Source: Cognatundibacterium griseum (GTDB taxonomy: Bacteria > Pseudomonadota > Gammaproteobacteria > Burkholderiales > Burkholderiaceae_D). Taken from it: 64,000 nucleotides of DNA. The stretch lies in assembly GCF_014284195.1 (NCBI RefSeq), contig NZ_JACOGC010000004.1, positions 248,001 to 312,000 on the forward strand. Reading direction: 5' to 3'. Shown here piece by piece: positions 45,287-54,077 of this stretch (the first letter of the stretch is position 1; every line of letters starts with the position of its first letter). Below the pieces are notes generated by a model. That model did no database searches. It was not told the DNA's origin and worked only from the letters and a program-made list of their open reading frames with translations. Made by a program: the position numbers and the translations under genes.

Positions 45287-46345
45287 ATGTTTTATCGTGA
45301 AGCAGGACAATTCAAAACCAGCTACCAGGCGGACAACCAGATTTTTCCGTTACGGCAGGACAGGATAGGCGTATCCGTGTTGCTGGCGGCGGCTTTTGTT
45401 GTCGTGCCGCTGCTGGCATCCGACTATGCTTTTTCCGCGATCTTCATCCCATTCCTGATTTTTTCTCTGGCAGCACTGGGGCTCAATATCCTGACCGGCT
45501 ATGCCGGCCAGTTGTCGCTGGGTTCCGCCGCGTTCATGGCAGTCGGTGCATTTGCTTCGTATAACTTCATGCTGCGCCTGCCGGGTATTCCGGTATTGCT
45601 GGCGTTTGTGCTGGGCGGCGTCTCTGCGGCACTGGTCGGCATTGCATTCGGACTGCCGTCATTGCGGATCCGCGGTTTCTATCTGGCGGCGGCAACGCTG
45701 GCAACCCAGTTTTTTGTGGTCTGGTGCCTCACTAAAATTCAGTGGTTCACCAATTACAGCTCCTCCGGCGTCATTACGGCACAGGAAATTGTGATTCTGG
45801 GGCAGGCGTTTAATACGCCGGTCAAAAAATATCTGCTGACCCTGGTCGTCGTCTGCCTGATGGCCCTGCTCGCCAAAAACATGGTGCGCTCTAATGTCGG
45901 CCGCTCCTGGATGGCGGTGCGGGACATGGATGTGGCTGCTGAAGTCATCGGCTTCCGGCTGATGCGTACCAAGCTGCTGGCGTTCGCCGTGTCGTCGTTT
46001 TATTGCGGTATTGCCGGAGCGCTGTATGCCTATGCGTATCTGGGCACCGTAGAGCCGGAAGCCTACAATCTGGATTTGTCCTTCAAGATTTTGTTCATGA
46101 TCATTATTGGCGGTGTTGGCTCTATTCTGGGTTCATTTCTGGGTTCGGCCTTTATTGTGCTGTTACCGATTTTCCTGAATCTGGTCGCCCACGGTCTGGC
46201 ATTACCGACCAATGTGGCGTCCAACCTGGAGCTGATGGTGTTCGGCGCGCTGATCATCTTTTTCCTGATTGTGGAACCACACGGGCTGGCGCGTCTGTGG
46301 CAGATCGCGAAGGAAAAATTACGTTTGTGGCCGTTCCCGCATTAA
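45287..46345 (+). CDS. Branched-chain-type ABC permease (LivM-like)
   Basis: This 352-residue permease has about ten hydrophobic segments and LivM motifs LNILTGYAGQLSLGSAAFMA, SLRIRGFYLAAATLATQFF and the coupling loop SWMAVRDMDVAAEVIGF. The ATG at 45287, with AGAAGGA seven bases upstream, is preferred to a start six codons earlier. The first 35 residues are hydrophilic and cytoplasmic. Confidence 0.95.
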   Translation: MFYREAGQFKTSYQADNQIFPLRQDRIGVSVLLAAAFVVVPLLASDYAFSAIFIPFLIFSLAALGLNILTGYAGQLSLGSAAFMAVGAFASYNFMLRLPGIPVLLAFVLGGVSAALVGIAFGLPSLRIRGFYLAAATLATQFFVVWCLTKIQWFTNYSSSGVITAQEIVILGQAFNTPVKKYLLTLVVVCLMALLAKNMVRSNVGRSWMAVRDMDVAAEVIGFRLMRTKLLAFAVSSFYCGIAGALYAYAYLGTVEPEAYNLDLSFKILFMIIIGGVGSILGSFLGSAFIVLLPIFLNLVAHGLALPTNVASNLELMVFGALIIFFLIVEPHGLARLWQIAKEKLRLWPFPH

Positions 46346-46430
46346 GTTTTCAACGCAGCACCGAGCAACCATAACAACAGCGTCCTTTTCATAAGACGTG
46401 GAAATTCATCGACAACCTACAGGAGACAAT

Positions 46431-47732
46431 ATGAAACTGATGAAATCTCTCATGCTGGCATCCGCATTGATGGGCGCTGCCAGTCTGGCGCAGGCGGAAG
46501 ACCAGTTTATCCCGATTCTGTCGTACCGCGTCGGCCCTTACGCTGCAGGCGGCTCCGGCTTCTTTGGCGGCGCTATCGACTACTTCAACCTCATCAATGC
46601 CAAAGGCGGTCTGAATGGCGTCAAGATTTCGTGGGAAGAATGCGAGACCGAATACAACGCATCACGCGGCGTCGAATGCTATGAGCGCCTGAAAAAAGCA
46701 CAGGGCGGCGCTTCTCTGGTCGAGCCGCTGTCCACCGGTATTGCCTATGGTGTTCTGGACCGCGTCGGGGAAGACAAAATCCCGATGACCACCCTCGGCT
46801 ACGGACGTTCGGATGCCGCCAACGGCAAAGTATTTCCCTACATTTTTCCGCTGATCACCAGCTACTGGAATCAGGCTGCTGCGATGACCAAATACCTCGG
46901 CGATAAAGCCGGCGGCATGGATAAACTGAAGGGCAAAAAAATCGTGCACCTGTATCACGATTCGGCTTTCGGTAAAGAGCCGATCCCGGTACTGGAAGCG
47001 CAGGCAAAGCAATACGGTTTTGAACTGATCAAAATCCCGGTTGCGCATCCCGGCAATGAACAGCAATCACAATGGCTGCAGATCCGTCAGGCGAATCCGG
47101 ACTTCGTGATTCTCTGGGGCTGGGGCGTGATGAATGCGGTTGCGATCAAGACAGCGCAACGCAACGGCTATTCCCGCGAAAAAATGCTGGGCGTCTGGTG
47201 GGCCGGTTCGGAAGAGGATGCGATTCCTGCTGGCGATGCAGCGAAAGGCTATACCGCGATGACCTTCAACACGCCTGGCAATTATCCGGTACTCGATGAA
47301 ATCCGCAGCAAAGTATATGCGGCCGGCAAAGGTAATCTCAGCGATAAATCCCGTATCGGCTCGGTCTATCACATGCGCGGTGTGACTGCGGCGATCCTGT
47401 GGTCGGAAGCCATTCTGAAAGCGCAGGAAAAATTCGGCAAGGGGAAACTGATGACTTCCGAACAGATCCGCTGGGGTTTTGAAAACCTGAATGTGGATGA
47501 AGCCCGCCAGAAGGCGCTGGGGGCACTCGGCATGTTCCCGCCAGTCAAAACATCCTGCGAAGATCACGAAGGTTCCGGCGCCGTGAAGGTGCAGCAATGG
47601 ACCGGCGATAAATGGAAAGCCATCACGCCGAACTGGGTTGTGGGCGATAAAGCGCTGACCCGCGCCATGCTGGAAGAGTCGTCCAATAAATATGCAGCAG
47701 AAAAGAAAATCACGCCTGTCTGCCTGAAGTAA
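46431..47732 (+). CDS. Periplasmic substrate-binding protein of the branched-chain-type ABC transporter
   Basis: This is a 433-residue periplasmic binding protein, with signal peptide MKLMKSLMLASALMGAASLA plus QA cleaved near residue 22. The mature chain has the type I periplasmic fold, with FGGAIDYFNLINAKGGLNG, the QSQWLQIRQANPDFVILWGW region and Cys pairs near both ends. It has the HAAT-like length and the GVECYERLKKAQGG block seen in ABC systems linked to acyl-CoA ligases. AGGAG precedes the ATG. Confidence 0.93.
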   Translation: MKLMKSLMLASALMGAASLAQAEDQFIPILSYRVGPYAAGGSGFFGGAIDYFNLINAKGGLNGVKISWEECETEYNASRGVECYERLKKAQGGASLVEPLSTGIAYGVLDRVGEDKIPMTTLGYGRSDAANGKVFPYIFPLITSYWNQAAAMTKYLGDKAGGMDKLKGKKIVHLYHDSAFGKEPIPVLEAQAKQYGFELIKIPVAHPGNEQQSQWLQIRQANPDFVILWGWGVMNAVAIKTAQRNGYSREKMLGVWWAGSEEDAIPAGDAAKGYTAMTFNTPGNYPVLDEIRSKVYAAGKGNLSDKSRIGSVYHMRGVTAAILWSEAILKAQEKFGKGKLMTSEQIRWGFENLNVDEARQKALGALGMFPPVKTSCEDHEGSGAVKVQQWTGDKWKAITPNWVVGDKALTRAMLEESSNKYAAEKKITPVCLK

Positions 47733-47815
47733 CGCTTACCGGCACCGGAGGCTGGCTGCCAGCCGGACAGCCTCCGGTTTCGTCAACGCTGAAATGAGCT
47801 GAAAAGATATTCATC

Positions 47816-48658
47816 ATGAGTCTGCATGCCAATCCGGCTGAGAGCGCCCTCTGCAACCCGGCCTATCTCAGCGTCAACAATATCGAAGTTATTTACGACC
47901 ATGTGATCCTGGTCCTGAAAGGCATTTCACTTCAGGTACCGCAAGGAAAAATTGTGGCATTGCTGGGTGCCAATGGCGCCGGTAAATCGACCACGCTGAA
48001 AGCAATTTCCACCCTGCTCAAAAATGAGCGCGGCGATATCACTAAAGGCGACATTACCTTTCAGGGACAGCGCGTTGATCACTTAACGCCGAACGAGCTG
48101 GTCAAACGCGGCTTGTCACAAGTGATGGAGGGACGGCATTGTTTCGGCCATCTGTCGGTGGAAGAAAACCTGCTGACCGGCGCATATACCCGCAACCTGT
48201 CCCGTGCCGAACTGAAAGAGGCGCTGGAAAAGGTGTATCACTATTTCCCCCGCCTGCGTGAACGCCGGCAGTCGCAGGCCGGCTATACCTCCGGCGGCGA
48301 GCAGCAGATGTGCGCGATTGGCAGGGCGCTGATGGCAAAGCCTTCGATGATCCTGCTTGACGAGCCTTCGATGGGCATTGCGCCGCAACTGGTGGAAGAA
48401 ATTTTCGAGATCGTGAAAAGTCTCAATGTGCAGGAAAACGTTTCTTTCCTGCTGGCCGAACAGAACACCAATATCGCGCTGCGTTACGCCGACTTTGGCT
48501 ACATTCTGGAAAATGGCCGCGTGGTCATGGAAGGCGACGCCAAAGACCTGTCCAGCAATGAAGACGTCAAGGAATTTTATCTCGGCGTTTCCGGTGCCGG
48601 GCGCAAGAGTTTCCGCGACATGAAATTTTACCGCCGCCGCAAACGCTGGCTGGCTTAA
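47816..48658 (+). CDS. Branched-chain-type ABC transporter ATPase (LivF-like)
   Basis: The 280-residue ATPase carries Walker A GANGAGKST (from 51), signature TSGGEQQMCAIGRALM, Walker B MILLDEPSMGIAP. It is about 40 residues longer than a usual LivF; the tail after EFYLGVS is basic (GRKSFRDMKFYRRRKRWLA) and could bind membrane or another component. It completes the transporter. Confidence 0.94.
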   Translation: MSLHANPAESALCNPAYLSVNNIEVIYDHVILVLKGISLQVPQGKIVALLGANGAGKSTTLKAISTLLKNERGDITKGDITFQGQRVDHLTPNELVKRGLSQVMEGRHCFGHLSVEENLLTGAYTRNLSRAELKEALEKVYHYFPRLRERRQSQAGYTSGGEQQMCAIGRALMAKPSMILLDEPSMGIAPQLVEEIFEIVKSLNVQENVSFLLAEQNTNIALRYADFGYILENGRVVMEGDAKDLSSNEDVKEFYLGVSGAGRKSFRDMKFYRRRKRWLA

Positions 48659-48703
48659 TGCTGATTAATGCTACTTAATGACTAACGGCTTCGTATTGAC
48701 CTG

Positions 48704-49963
48704 ATGAGTTCCGCCATGACCGAATATCTGGACGCACTGGAAACCCGCAATCCGCAAAGCCGGGAGCAAGCACTGATGACGCGCCTGCCGCAGCTGGTCG
48801 CGCACGCGCAGACTGCCCCCGGCTGGGCGCACATCCTGCACGGCGTGCCGGCAGCCGATATCCGCAGCCGGCAGGCACTGGCGCAATTGCCGGTGACCAG
48901 AAAATCCGATCTCAAGAGCTTGCAACAGCAGCTGCTGCCTTTTGGCGGACTGACCACCACGGAGAGTCGCCAGCTGGGCAGAATATTCATGTCGCCCGGC
49001 CCGATATTTGACCCGGAAGGCAAAAGCCCTGACTGGTGGCGCTTTGCACGGCCGCTGCATGCCGCTGGCGTGCGTGCCGGAGACCTGATCCAGAACTGTT
49101 TTTCGTATCACTTCACCCCGGCGGCCTTCATGGTCGAAAGCGCAGCGCAACGGCTGGGCTGCACCGTGATTCCGGCAGGGATAGGACAAACCGAAATGCA
49201 GATTCAGGCGATGGCTAGTCTCAAGCCGGATGCCTATGTCGGCACCCCAAGTTTTCTGAAAATCATCCTGGAAAAAGCAGCCGACAGCGGCACCGATATC
49301 TCCAGCGTGCGACGGGCCGTGGTCGGCGCCGAAGCGCTGCCGCCATCGCTGCGCCAGTGGCTGCAGGCCAATGGCGTGCCGCAGGTATTGCAGATGTACG
49401 CCAGCGCGGATATCGGCAATATTGCGTATGAAACCATGAGCGATGGGCAGCTCAATCCCGGCATGGTGCTGGATGAAGACCTGATCCTTGAAATCGTCCG
49501 TCCTGGTACCGGCGATCCGGTGCCGGAGGGTGAAGTCGGGGAAATCGTCATTACCTCGTTTAATCCGGACTATCCGCTGATCCGTTTTGCCACCGGCGAT
49601 ATGTCCGCCATCCTGCCCGGCATTTCCCCTTGCGGCCGTACCAACCAGCGCATCAAAGGCTGGATGGGACGCGCCGACCAGACCACCAAGGTCAAGGGCA
49701 TGTTCGTTCATCCGTCACAGATTGCAGAAGTGCTCAGGCGTCATCCTGAAATCGTTAAAGCCCGCCTGGTGGTCAGCGGTGAAATGGCGAACGATGTGAT
49801 GACCTTGCATTGCGAAACCGGTGCGGTGAGCGCAGATTTTACATCTGCGCTGATCACTGCGCTGCGCGACATCACCAAGCTGCGCGCCGAAGTGCTGCTG
49901 GTGCCGGCCGGCAGCCTGCCGAACGACGGTAAAGTCATTGATGACATCCGCAAATATGAATAA
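48704..49963 (+). CDS. PaaK-like phenylacetate-CoA ligase family protein
   Basis: The 419-residue adenylate-forming enzyme is of the phenylacetate-CoA ligase group. Motifs include MYASADIGNIAYETM (substrate loop), LIRFATGDMSAILPG, RIKGWMGRADQTTKVKGMFV and the C-terminal LPNDGKVIDD with the catalytic lysine. It is the last gene of the ligase–ABC operon, 45 bases after the LivF-like gene, so the system has two different CoA ligases, which points to aromatic or other carboxylic acids. No clear ribosome binding site; a second ATG is four codons in. Confidence 0.9.
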   Translation: MSSAMTEYLDALETRNPQSREQALMTRLPQLVAHAQTAPGWAHILHGVPAADIRSRQALAQLPVTRKSDLKSLQQQLLPFGGLTTTESRQLGRIFMSPGPIFDPEGKSPDWWRFARPLHAAGVRAGDLIQNCFSYHFTPAAFMVESAAQRLGCTVIPAGIGQTEMQIQAMASLKPDAYVGTPSFLKIILEKAADSGTDISSVRRAVVGAEALPPSLRQWLQANGVPQVLQMYASADIGNIAYETMSDGQLNPGMVLDEDLILEIVRPGTGDPVPEGEVGEIVITSFNPDYPLIRFATGDMSAILPGISPCGRTNQRIKGWMGRADQTTKVKGMFVHPSQIAEVLRRHPEIVKARLVVSGEMANDVMTLHCETGAVSADFTSALITALRDITKLRAEVLLVPAGSLPNDGKVIDDIRKYE

Positions 49964-50168
49964 ACCCTTTTACTGTAGGTCGCTTCCACGGGATGCCTGA
50001 CGGCATCCCTTTTTTCATCGCGCATTCAGTGTGGCGACTGCCATGATTTAGCGCAACATGGCGTTGCGTGATGATTGCCGCCAGACAGGGCCTGGAGTAT
50101 CGTTATCTGTAAAAAAATCCCGCCAGGGAGAAGATTGTTTCACCCTTTATCATCACTACGGAGACTTC

Positions 50169-50630
50169 ATGATGCGCAGCATATTCAAAATATTCAGCCT
50201 GTTCTTTTTTTCCTTCATCCTGAGCACTGCGGCGATTGCGGCAGAGCATGGCACGGCACAGGAAGCGGAAGCGATGGTGAAAAAAGCCATCGCCTATATG
50301 AAGACTAACGGACAGGAAAAAGCACTGGCTGAATTTAATAATCCGAAAGGAAGTTTCGTCGACCGCGATCTGTATGTCTGGGTGGCAGAAAACAACGGCA
50401 AGGCCATTGCACACGGCGCCAATCAGCGCCTGGTCGGTAAAGACCTGCGCACCTTGCGGGATGTCGACAACAAAGCCTTCATCGAAGAAATTATGACGAT
50501 GGCAAACAATAAGGGAAAAGGCTGGGTCGATTACAAATGGCCGAATCCGGTCACTAAAGCGATTGAAGCGAAATCCACTTATTTTGAAAAGTCCGGCGAT
50601 CTGATTTTCGCCTGCGGCATCTACAAATAA
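50169..50630 (+). CDS. Secreted single-cache domain protein
   Basis: The 153-residue exported protein has a signal peptide ending near TAAIAA (residue 24). The mature part is one cache-type sensor domain: KALAEFNNPKGSFVDRDLYV, NGKAIAHGANQRLVGKDL and WVDYKWPNPVTKAIEAKSTY, the same fold used in chemoreceptors but without any membrane or signalling domain. It may bind a small ligand in the periplasm. GGAG lies six bases ahead of the first of two adjacent ATGs. Confidence 0.85.
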   Translation: MMRSIFKIFSLFFFSFILSTAAIAAEHGTAQEAEAMVKKAIAYMKTNGQEKALAEFNNPKGSFVDRDLYVWVAENNGKAIAHGANQRLVGKDLRTLRDVDNKAFIEEIMTMANNKGKGWVDYKWPNPVTKAIEAKSTYFEKSGDLIFACGIYK

Positions 50631-50650
50631 GGTCAGCAAAATACCAAAAA

Positions 50651-50671
50651 AAGGGCGCAGTCTGCGCCCTT
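50651..50671. terminator. Bidirectional terminator between the cache protein and carbonic anhydrase genes
   Basis: AAGGGCGCA (50651–50659) pairs with TGCGCCCTT (50663–50671) around a three-base loop. On the minus strand it runs into TTTTTTTT, a full intrinsic terminator for the carbonic anhydrase gene; on the plus strand it is 20 bases after the cache gene but has a weak T tract. Confidence 0.8.
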
Positions 50672-50741
50672 GTTCATGTGTGCTGATGCTGAGTAACGGT
50701 CAACGGTCATGACCATTGAGCAGCGGTATTGTATCTGTTGC

Positions 50742-51890
50742 TCAGTTGGATTCCTTGATCAGGCGTCCTGACGTTTTCTGGATTGGCCGTGCATTCATCG
50801 GATACAGGCGGCTGAAGATGGCAAGCTGTTCCGCTGAAATTTCTACCGGTTCTTTCATGACCAGCCACAGCACGCCTTCTGTACATGGCGGTGCTGTCAG
50901 CGACCCCATATAGGTATAGTAATCGCGCTTCACCGGCAGCAACTGGTTCATATCCATCGCGACCAGTGCCTGCTGCGCTTCATTTTTTTCCAGCGGCAGA
51001 TTATTCCATACCTGCTGCACCAGGCTGTGCGGCTTGCCGCGCTCCAGCAGCACGGCGACCACGGCCAGCTTGCCTTCGGTATCCTGATGCACCAGATGCG
51101 CGACCATTTCAAAACTCTTGCCATTGACCCGTTCTTCGGACGGTTTGTGGAAATGGAATTGCACCAGTTCGTAACGGTGTCCCAGCACGGTGATGTAATT
51201 TCCGGCGGCGATATTGACCCGTATCGTATGACCGTTATCGATCACGCTGAAGCCGGAAGCCTGATAATCAAAGCCGATAGGATCAAGATCGACGCGAATG
51301 CCATCCCGGATATCAATCGGCGACTGCCGCTCGCCATTGTCGCATTTGGCGTTGGCGGGACTCAGCTTGCCCCAGTTCTGGGGCCCGCTCTCACCCTGAT
51401 AACTCCAGTGCGCCGGGTTCGGCGGATTCAGCGCTGCCGCCACGGCAGCCGGACCGTGCTCTGCATCGCCTTTTACTTTCGGGGATTCTGCTTTTCTGGC
51501 TGGTGGTACATAAGGAGCACTGCGCGCGACGGAACGCTGCGATGCCCTTGCCAGGTCTTCCTTGTCTTTGCGCAAAGTGGCAAGCCGCTCCGCGATGCGC
51601 ACAGCCAGTTCATCCGGGCTGATGGATTCTTTACCGGAATCTTTACTGTCCTTGCTGTCTTTCGACGATTTGCGCGCGTCCTTGCTGTCTTTATCTTTAC
51701 TGTCTTTATTATCCTTACCGTCTTTGCTGTCCTTACTGTCCTTCTCCTTCGACGATGCGCTGTCATCCTTGGCCGATGCCTGTTTAATCGGCTTGGAGGA
51801 GGTGGACGTGCTGTCGCTGGCCTGTGCGGCGGGGAACGCCAGCATCAGCGATAGCAAAAGAACAGGAAAACGGCGCGGTAATGAAGGCAT
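50742..51890 (-). CDS. Alpha-carbonic anhydrase with Lys-Asp-Ser repeat tract
   Basis: The 382-residue secreted enzyme interconverts CO2 and bicarbonate in the periplasm. A signal peptide ends at FPAAQA (24). Residues 48–87 are a low-complexity tract of KDS/SKD units; 88–150 is a charged linker; the alpha-CA domain is at about 158–380. Zinc ligands are His246 and His248 (QFHFHK) and His265 (VAHLVH). Cys183 (NAKCDNGE) and the cysteine in APPCTEG match the family disulfide. The N-terminal extension is unusual for bacterial alpha-CAs, which are normally near 230–250 residues; it may be a spacer or surface interaction region. Confidence 0.93.
   Translation of the reverse strand: MPSLPRRFPVLLLSLMLAFPAAQASDSTSTSSKPIKQASAKDDSASSKEKDSKDSKDGKDNKDSKDKDSKDARKSSKDSKDSKDSGKESISPDELAVRIAERLATLRKDKEDLARASQRSVARSAPYVPPARKAESPKVKGDAEHGPAAVAAALNPPNPAHWSYQGESGPQNWGKLSPANAKCDNGERQSPIDIRDGIRVDLDPIGFDYQASGFSVIDNGHTIRVNIAAGNYITVLGHRYELVQFHFHKPSEERVNGKSFEMVAHLVHQDTEGKLAVVAVLLERGKPHSLVQQVWNNLPLEKNEAQQALVAMDMNQLLPVKRDYYTYMGSLTAPPCTEGVLWLVMKEPVEISAEQLAIFSRLYPMNARPIQKTSGRLIKESN
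51630..51749 (-). repeat. Degenerate KDS-coding short tandem repeat in the carbonic anhydrase gene
   Basis: About forty codons encode repeated Lys-Asp-Ser triplets with variants KDG, KDN and KDA. The DNA is a run of near-identical 9-base units (tctttactg, tccttgctg and similar on the plus strand), so the length could vary by replication slippage in multiples of three without breaking the frame. Confidence 0.7.
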
Positions 51891-51981
51891 GATGGGACGG
51901 AGGTGAGCAGAGGATATTCCGGTTACGGCAGCGCCTGCCGCAAACTTGAGTTCCGCACAGCAATTTTCAACATCCCTGCAT

Positions 51982-52962
51982 TCAGACAGCCAGCCCCAGC
52001 CTTGCCCTGGCAGCCTGATATTCAGCGGTCAGGCGGCGCACCACCTCGGCCACAGAAGGCGCATCCTGCATCAGGCCGACGCCCTGACCAGCACCCCAGA
52101 TATCGCGCCAGGCTTTGGCTTTGCTGCCGCCGCCCGAACTGAAATTCATTTTTGATTTGTCAGCGACAGGCAGATTGTCCGGATCGAGTCCGGCGGCAAT
52201 GATGGATTTTTTCAGATAGTTGCCATGCACCCCGGTAAACAGGTTGGTGTACACGATATCTGCGGCCGCAGAGTCAATGATCGCCTGACGGTAAGCGTCG
52301 TCAATATTCGATTCCTGCGTCGCCAGCCAGCGCGAACCGATATAGGCAAAGTCCGCGCCCATGGCCTGCGCCGCCAGAATCGCATCGCCTGTCGCAATCG
52401 CACCGGACAAAGCAATCGGTCCATTGAAGAAGCGACGTACTTCGCCCACCAGCGCAAAAGGCGACAGGCCGCCAGCATGGCCACCGGCACCGGCGGCCAC
52501 CAGGATCAGGCCGTCCACACCGGCTTCCAGCGCTTTTTCTGCGTGGCGTATCGAAATCACGTCATGCAGCACGATGCCGCCGTAACTGTGAATCGCATCA
52601 AGCATCTCATGCGGCGGAGCACGCAGAGAGGAGATGATGATTGGAACCTGGTGTTTAACGCAGACCTCGACATCATGCGCCAGGCGGTCATTCGACTGAT
52701 GTACGATCTGATTCACGGCAATCGGCCCGACCCACTGTCCGGGATGTGCACGCTGAAATTCAGTCAGCTCCTGCTGCAAATCCGTCAGCCAGGTGTCGAG
52801 CAGTTCGGCAGGCCGGGCATTCAGTGCCGGGAAGGAGCCGACAATGCCGGCCTTGCACTGGGCAGCCACCAGCCGGGGGCCGCTGGCGATAAACATCGGT
52901 GAAGCAATCACCGGCAGTGCCAGATGCTGCAATACGGCGGGTAAATGGGAGGAATTCTGCAT
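51982..52962 (-). CDS. Nitronate monooxygenase-like FMN enzyme
   Basis: The 326-residue TIM-barrel flavoprotein resembles the 2-nitropropane dioxygenase/nitronate monooxygenase family. Motifs: LPVIASPMFIASGPRLVAAQ, VAAGAGGHAGGLSPFALV (FMN-binding, with the His often seen at the active site) and GADFAYIGSRWLATQES. Such enzymes oxidise nitronates, though many homologues are of unknown substrate. AAAGGAG precedes the ATG at 52962; an upstream in-frame extension of 60 codons looks non-coding. Divergent from the enoyl-CoA hydratase-family gene. Confidence 0.9.
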   Translation of the reverse strand: MQNSSHLPAVLQHLALPVIASPMFIASGPRLVAAQCKAGIVGSFPALNARPAELLDTWLTDLQQELTEFQRAHPGQWVGPIAVNQIVHQSNDRLAHDVEVCVKHQVPIIISSLRAPPHEMLDAIHSYGGIVLHDVISIRHAEKALEAGVDGLILVAAGAGGHAGGLSPFALVGEVRRFFNGPIALSGAIATGDAILAAQAMGADFAYIGSRWLATQESNIDDAYRQAIIDSAAADIVYTNLFTGVHGNYLKKSIIAAGLDPDNLPVADKSKMNFSSGGGSKAKAWRDIWGAGQGVGLMQDAPSVAEVVRRLTAEYQAARARLGLAV

Positions 52963-53167
52963 CAATGCTCCTTTCAGGCACGCAACACCGGCTGTTCCGG
53001 CGGAGGTCTGTGCTGGATTAACGGGACAAGGGTCTGCTATGATCTTATCAGAAAAAGCACGATTGTTCGGAATTTGATGCATCCCTGTTCCGGATAGCCT
53101 GATCATACTTCCGCAGCAGGCTCTGTTCCCTGTGGCGGCCACATTTCACCCCTTCAAGGAACCTTCC

Positions 53168-54025
53168 ATGAGCTATCAATGTTTCGATTTCAGCATCGAT
53201 CAGAAAATTGCCCATCTGCGCTTTAACCGCCCGGATGCCATGAACACAATGCAGCCGGTATTCTTCCGCGAGCTGATCAGCATCCTGCAACAGCTGCAGC
53301 GTGAAGCCAGTGCGCGGGTGCTGGTGATTTCCTCTACTGGCAAGCATTTCACAGCCGGGATGGCGCTCGATGTGTTTGCCGCTGGCGGCGGCATCACGCT
53401 GGACGATCAACAGGCGGTTGGCCGCGCCAATATCGCGCTGGTGCTGCAGGATATGCACCAGTCTTTCAATCTGATCGAGCAGTTGCGGATGCCCGTCATT
53501 ACGGCAATCCACGGCGGTTGCATCGGTGGTGGCGTCGATCTGATCTGCGCGGCGGATATCCGGCTGGCGAGCCAGGATGCATTCTTCTGCATTCAGGAAA
53601 TCAATATCGGCATGACCGCCGATCTGGGCACGCTGCAACGACTGCCAAAGCTGATCCCGGAAGGCCTCGTGCATGAAATGGCGTATACCGGACGCCGCCT
53701 GCCGGCAGCGCGGGCGCAGGCAGCAGGACTGGTCAACGAAGTATTTGAAACGCAGCAGGCAATGCTGGATGCCGCCATGCAGATGGCCAAAGAAATTACG
53801 GAAAAGCCGCCGGTTGCCATCTGGGGCAGCAAACAGGCAATTCATTATGCGCGCGACCATTCCACGCAGGACGCCTTGCAGCAAATGGGCTGGCTGCAAT
53901 CGGGTATCTGGCAGAGCGCCAATCTGATGGAAGCCTTCATGGCGAAACAGCAGGGGCGCGCGCCGCAGTTTGCCGATCTGGCGGCATTGCACCCGTTCAG
54001 TGAAGCGCCTTACCAGCTCAAGTAA
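53168..54025 (+). CDS. Delta3,5-delta2,4-dienoyl-CoA isomerase-like protein
   Basis: The 285-residue crotonase-fold protein is closest by motif to dienoyl-CoA isomerase (ECH1), which shifts double bonds during unsaturated fatty acid breakdown. ADIRLASQDAFF and EINIGMTADLGTLQRLPKLI match ECH1 closely. Asp124, Glu144 and Asp152 have the same spacing (20 and 8) as the three acidic active-site residues known in the rat enzyme. The C-terminal half (SKQAIHYARDHSTQDAL) also follows ECH1. AAGGAA precedes the ATG. An ordinary enoyl-CoA hydratase is less likely. Confidence 0.85.
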   Translation: MSYQCFDFSIDQKIAHLRFNRPDAMNTMQPVFFRELISILQQLQREASARVLVISSTGKHFTAGMALDVFAAGGGITLDDQQAVGRANIALVLQDMHQSFNLIEQLRMPVITAIHGGCIGGGVDLICAADIRLASQDAFFCIQEINIGMTADLGTLQRLPKLIPEGLVHEMAYTGRRLPAARAQAAGLVNEVFETQQAMLDAAMQMAKEITEKPPVAIWGSKQAIHYARDHSTQDALQQMGWLQSGIWQSANLMEAFMAKQQGRAPQFADLAALHPFSEAPYQLK

Positions 54026-54077
54026 AGTACCGTGCAGGCGCTGCAGAAAAGCGCCGGGGAATGCGCAACAGCCAGTC

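Noticed and set aside
48671-49711. 346-codon minus-strand frame over the PaaK-like gene
   Set aside because: Antisense shadow; the plus-strand product carries all ligase motifs and lies in an operon.
51630-51749. Short regular repeats considered as a CRISPR array or minisatellite outside a gene
   Set aside because: The units are 9 bases, in frame and code for Lys-Asp-Ser inside the carbonic anhydrase gene; there are no spacers.
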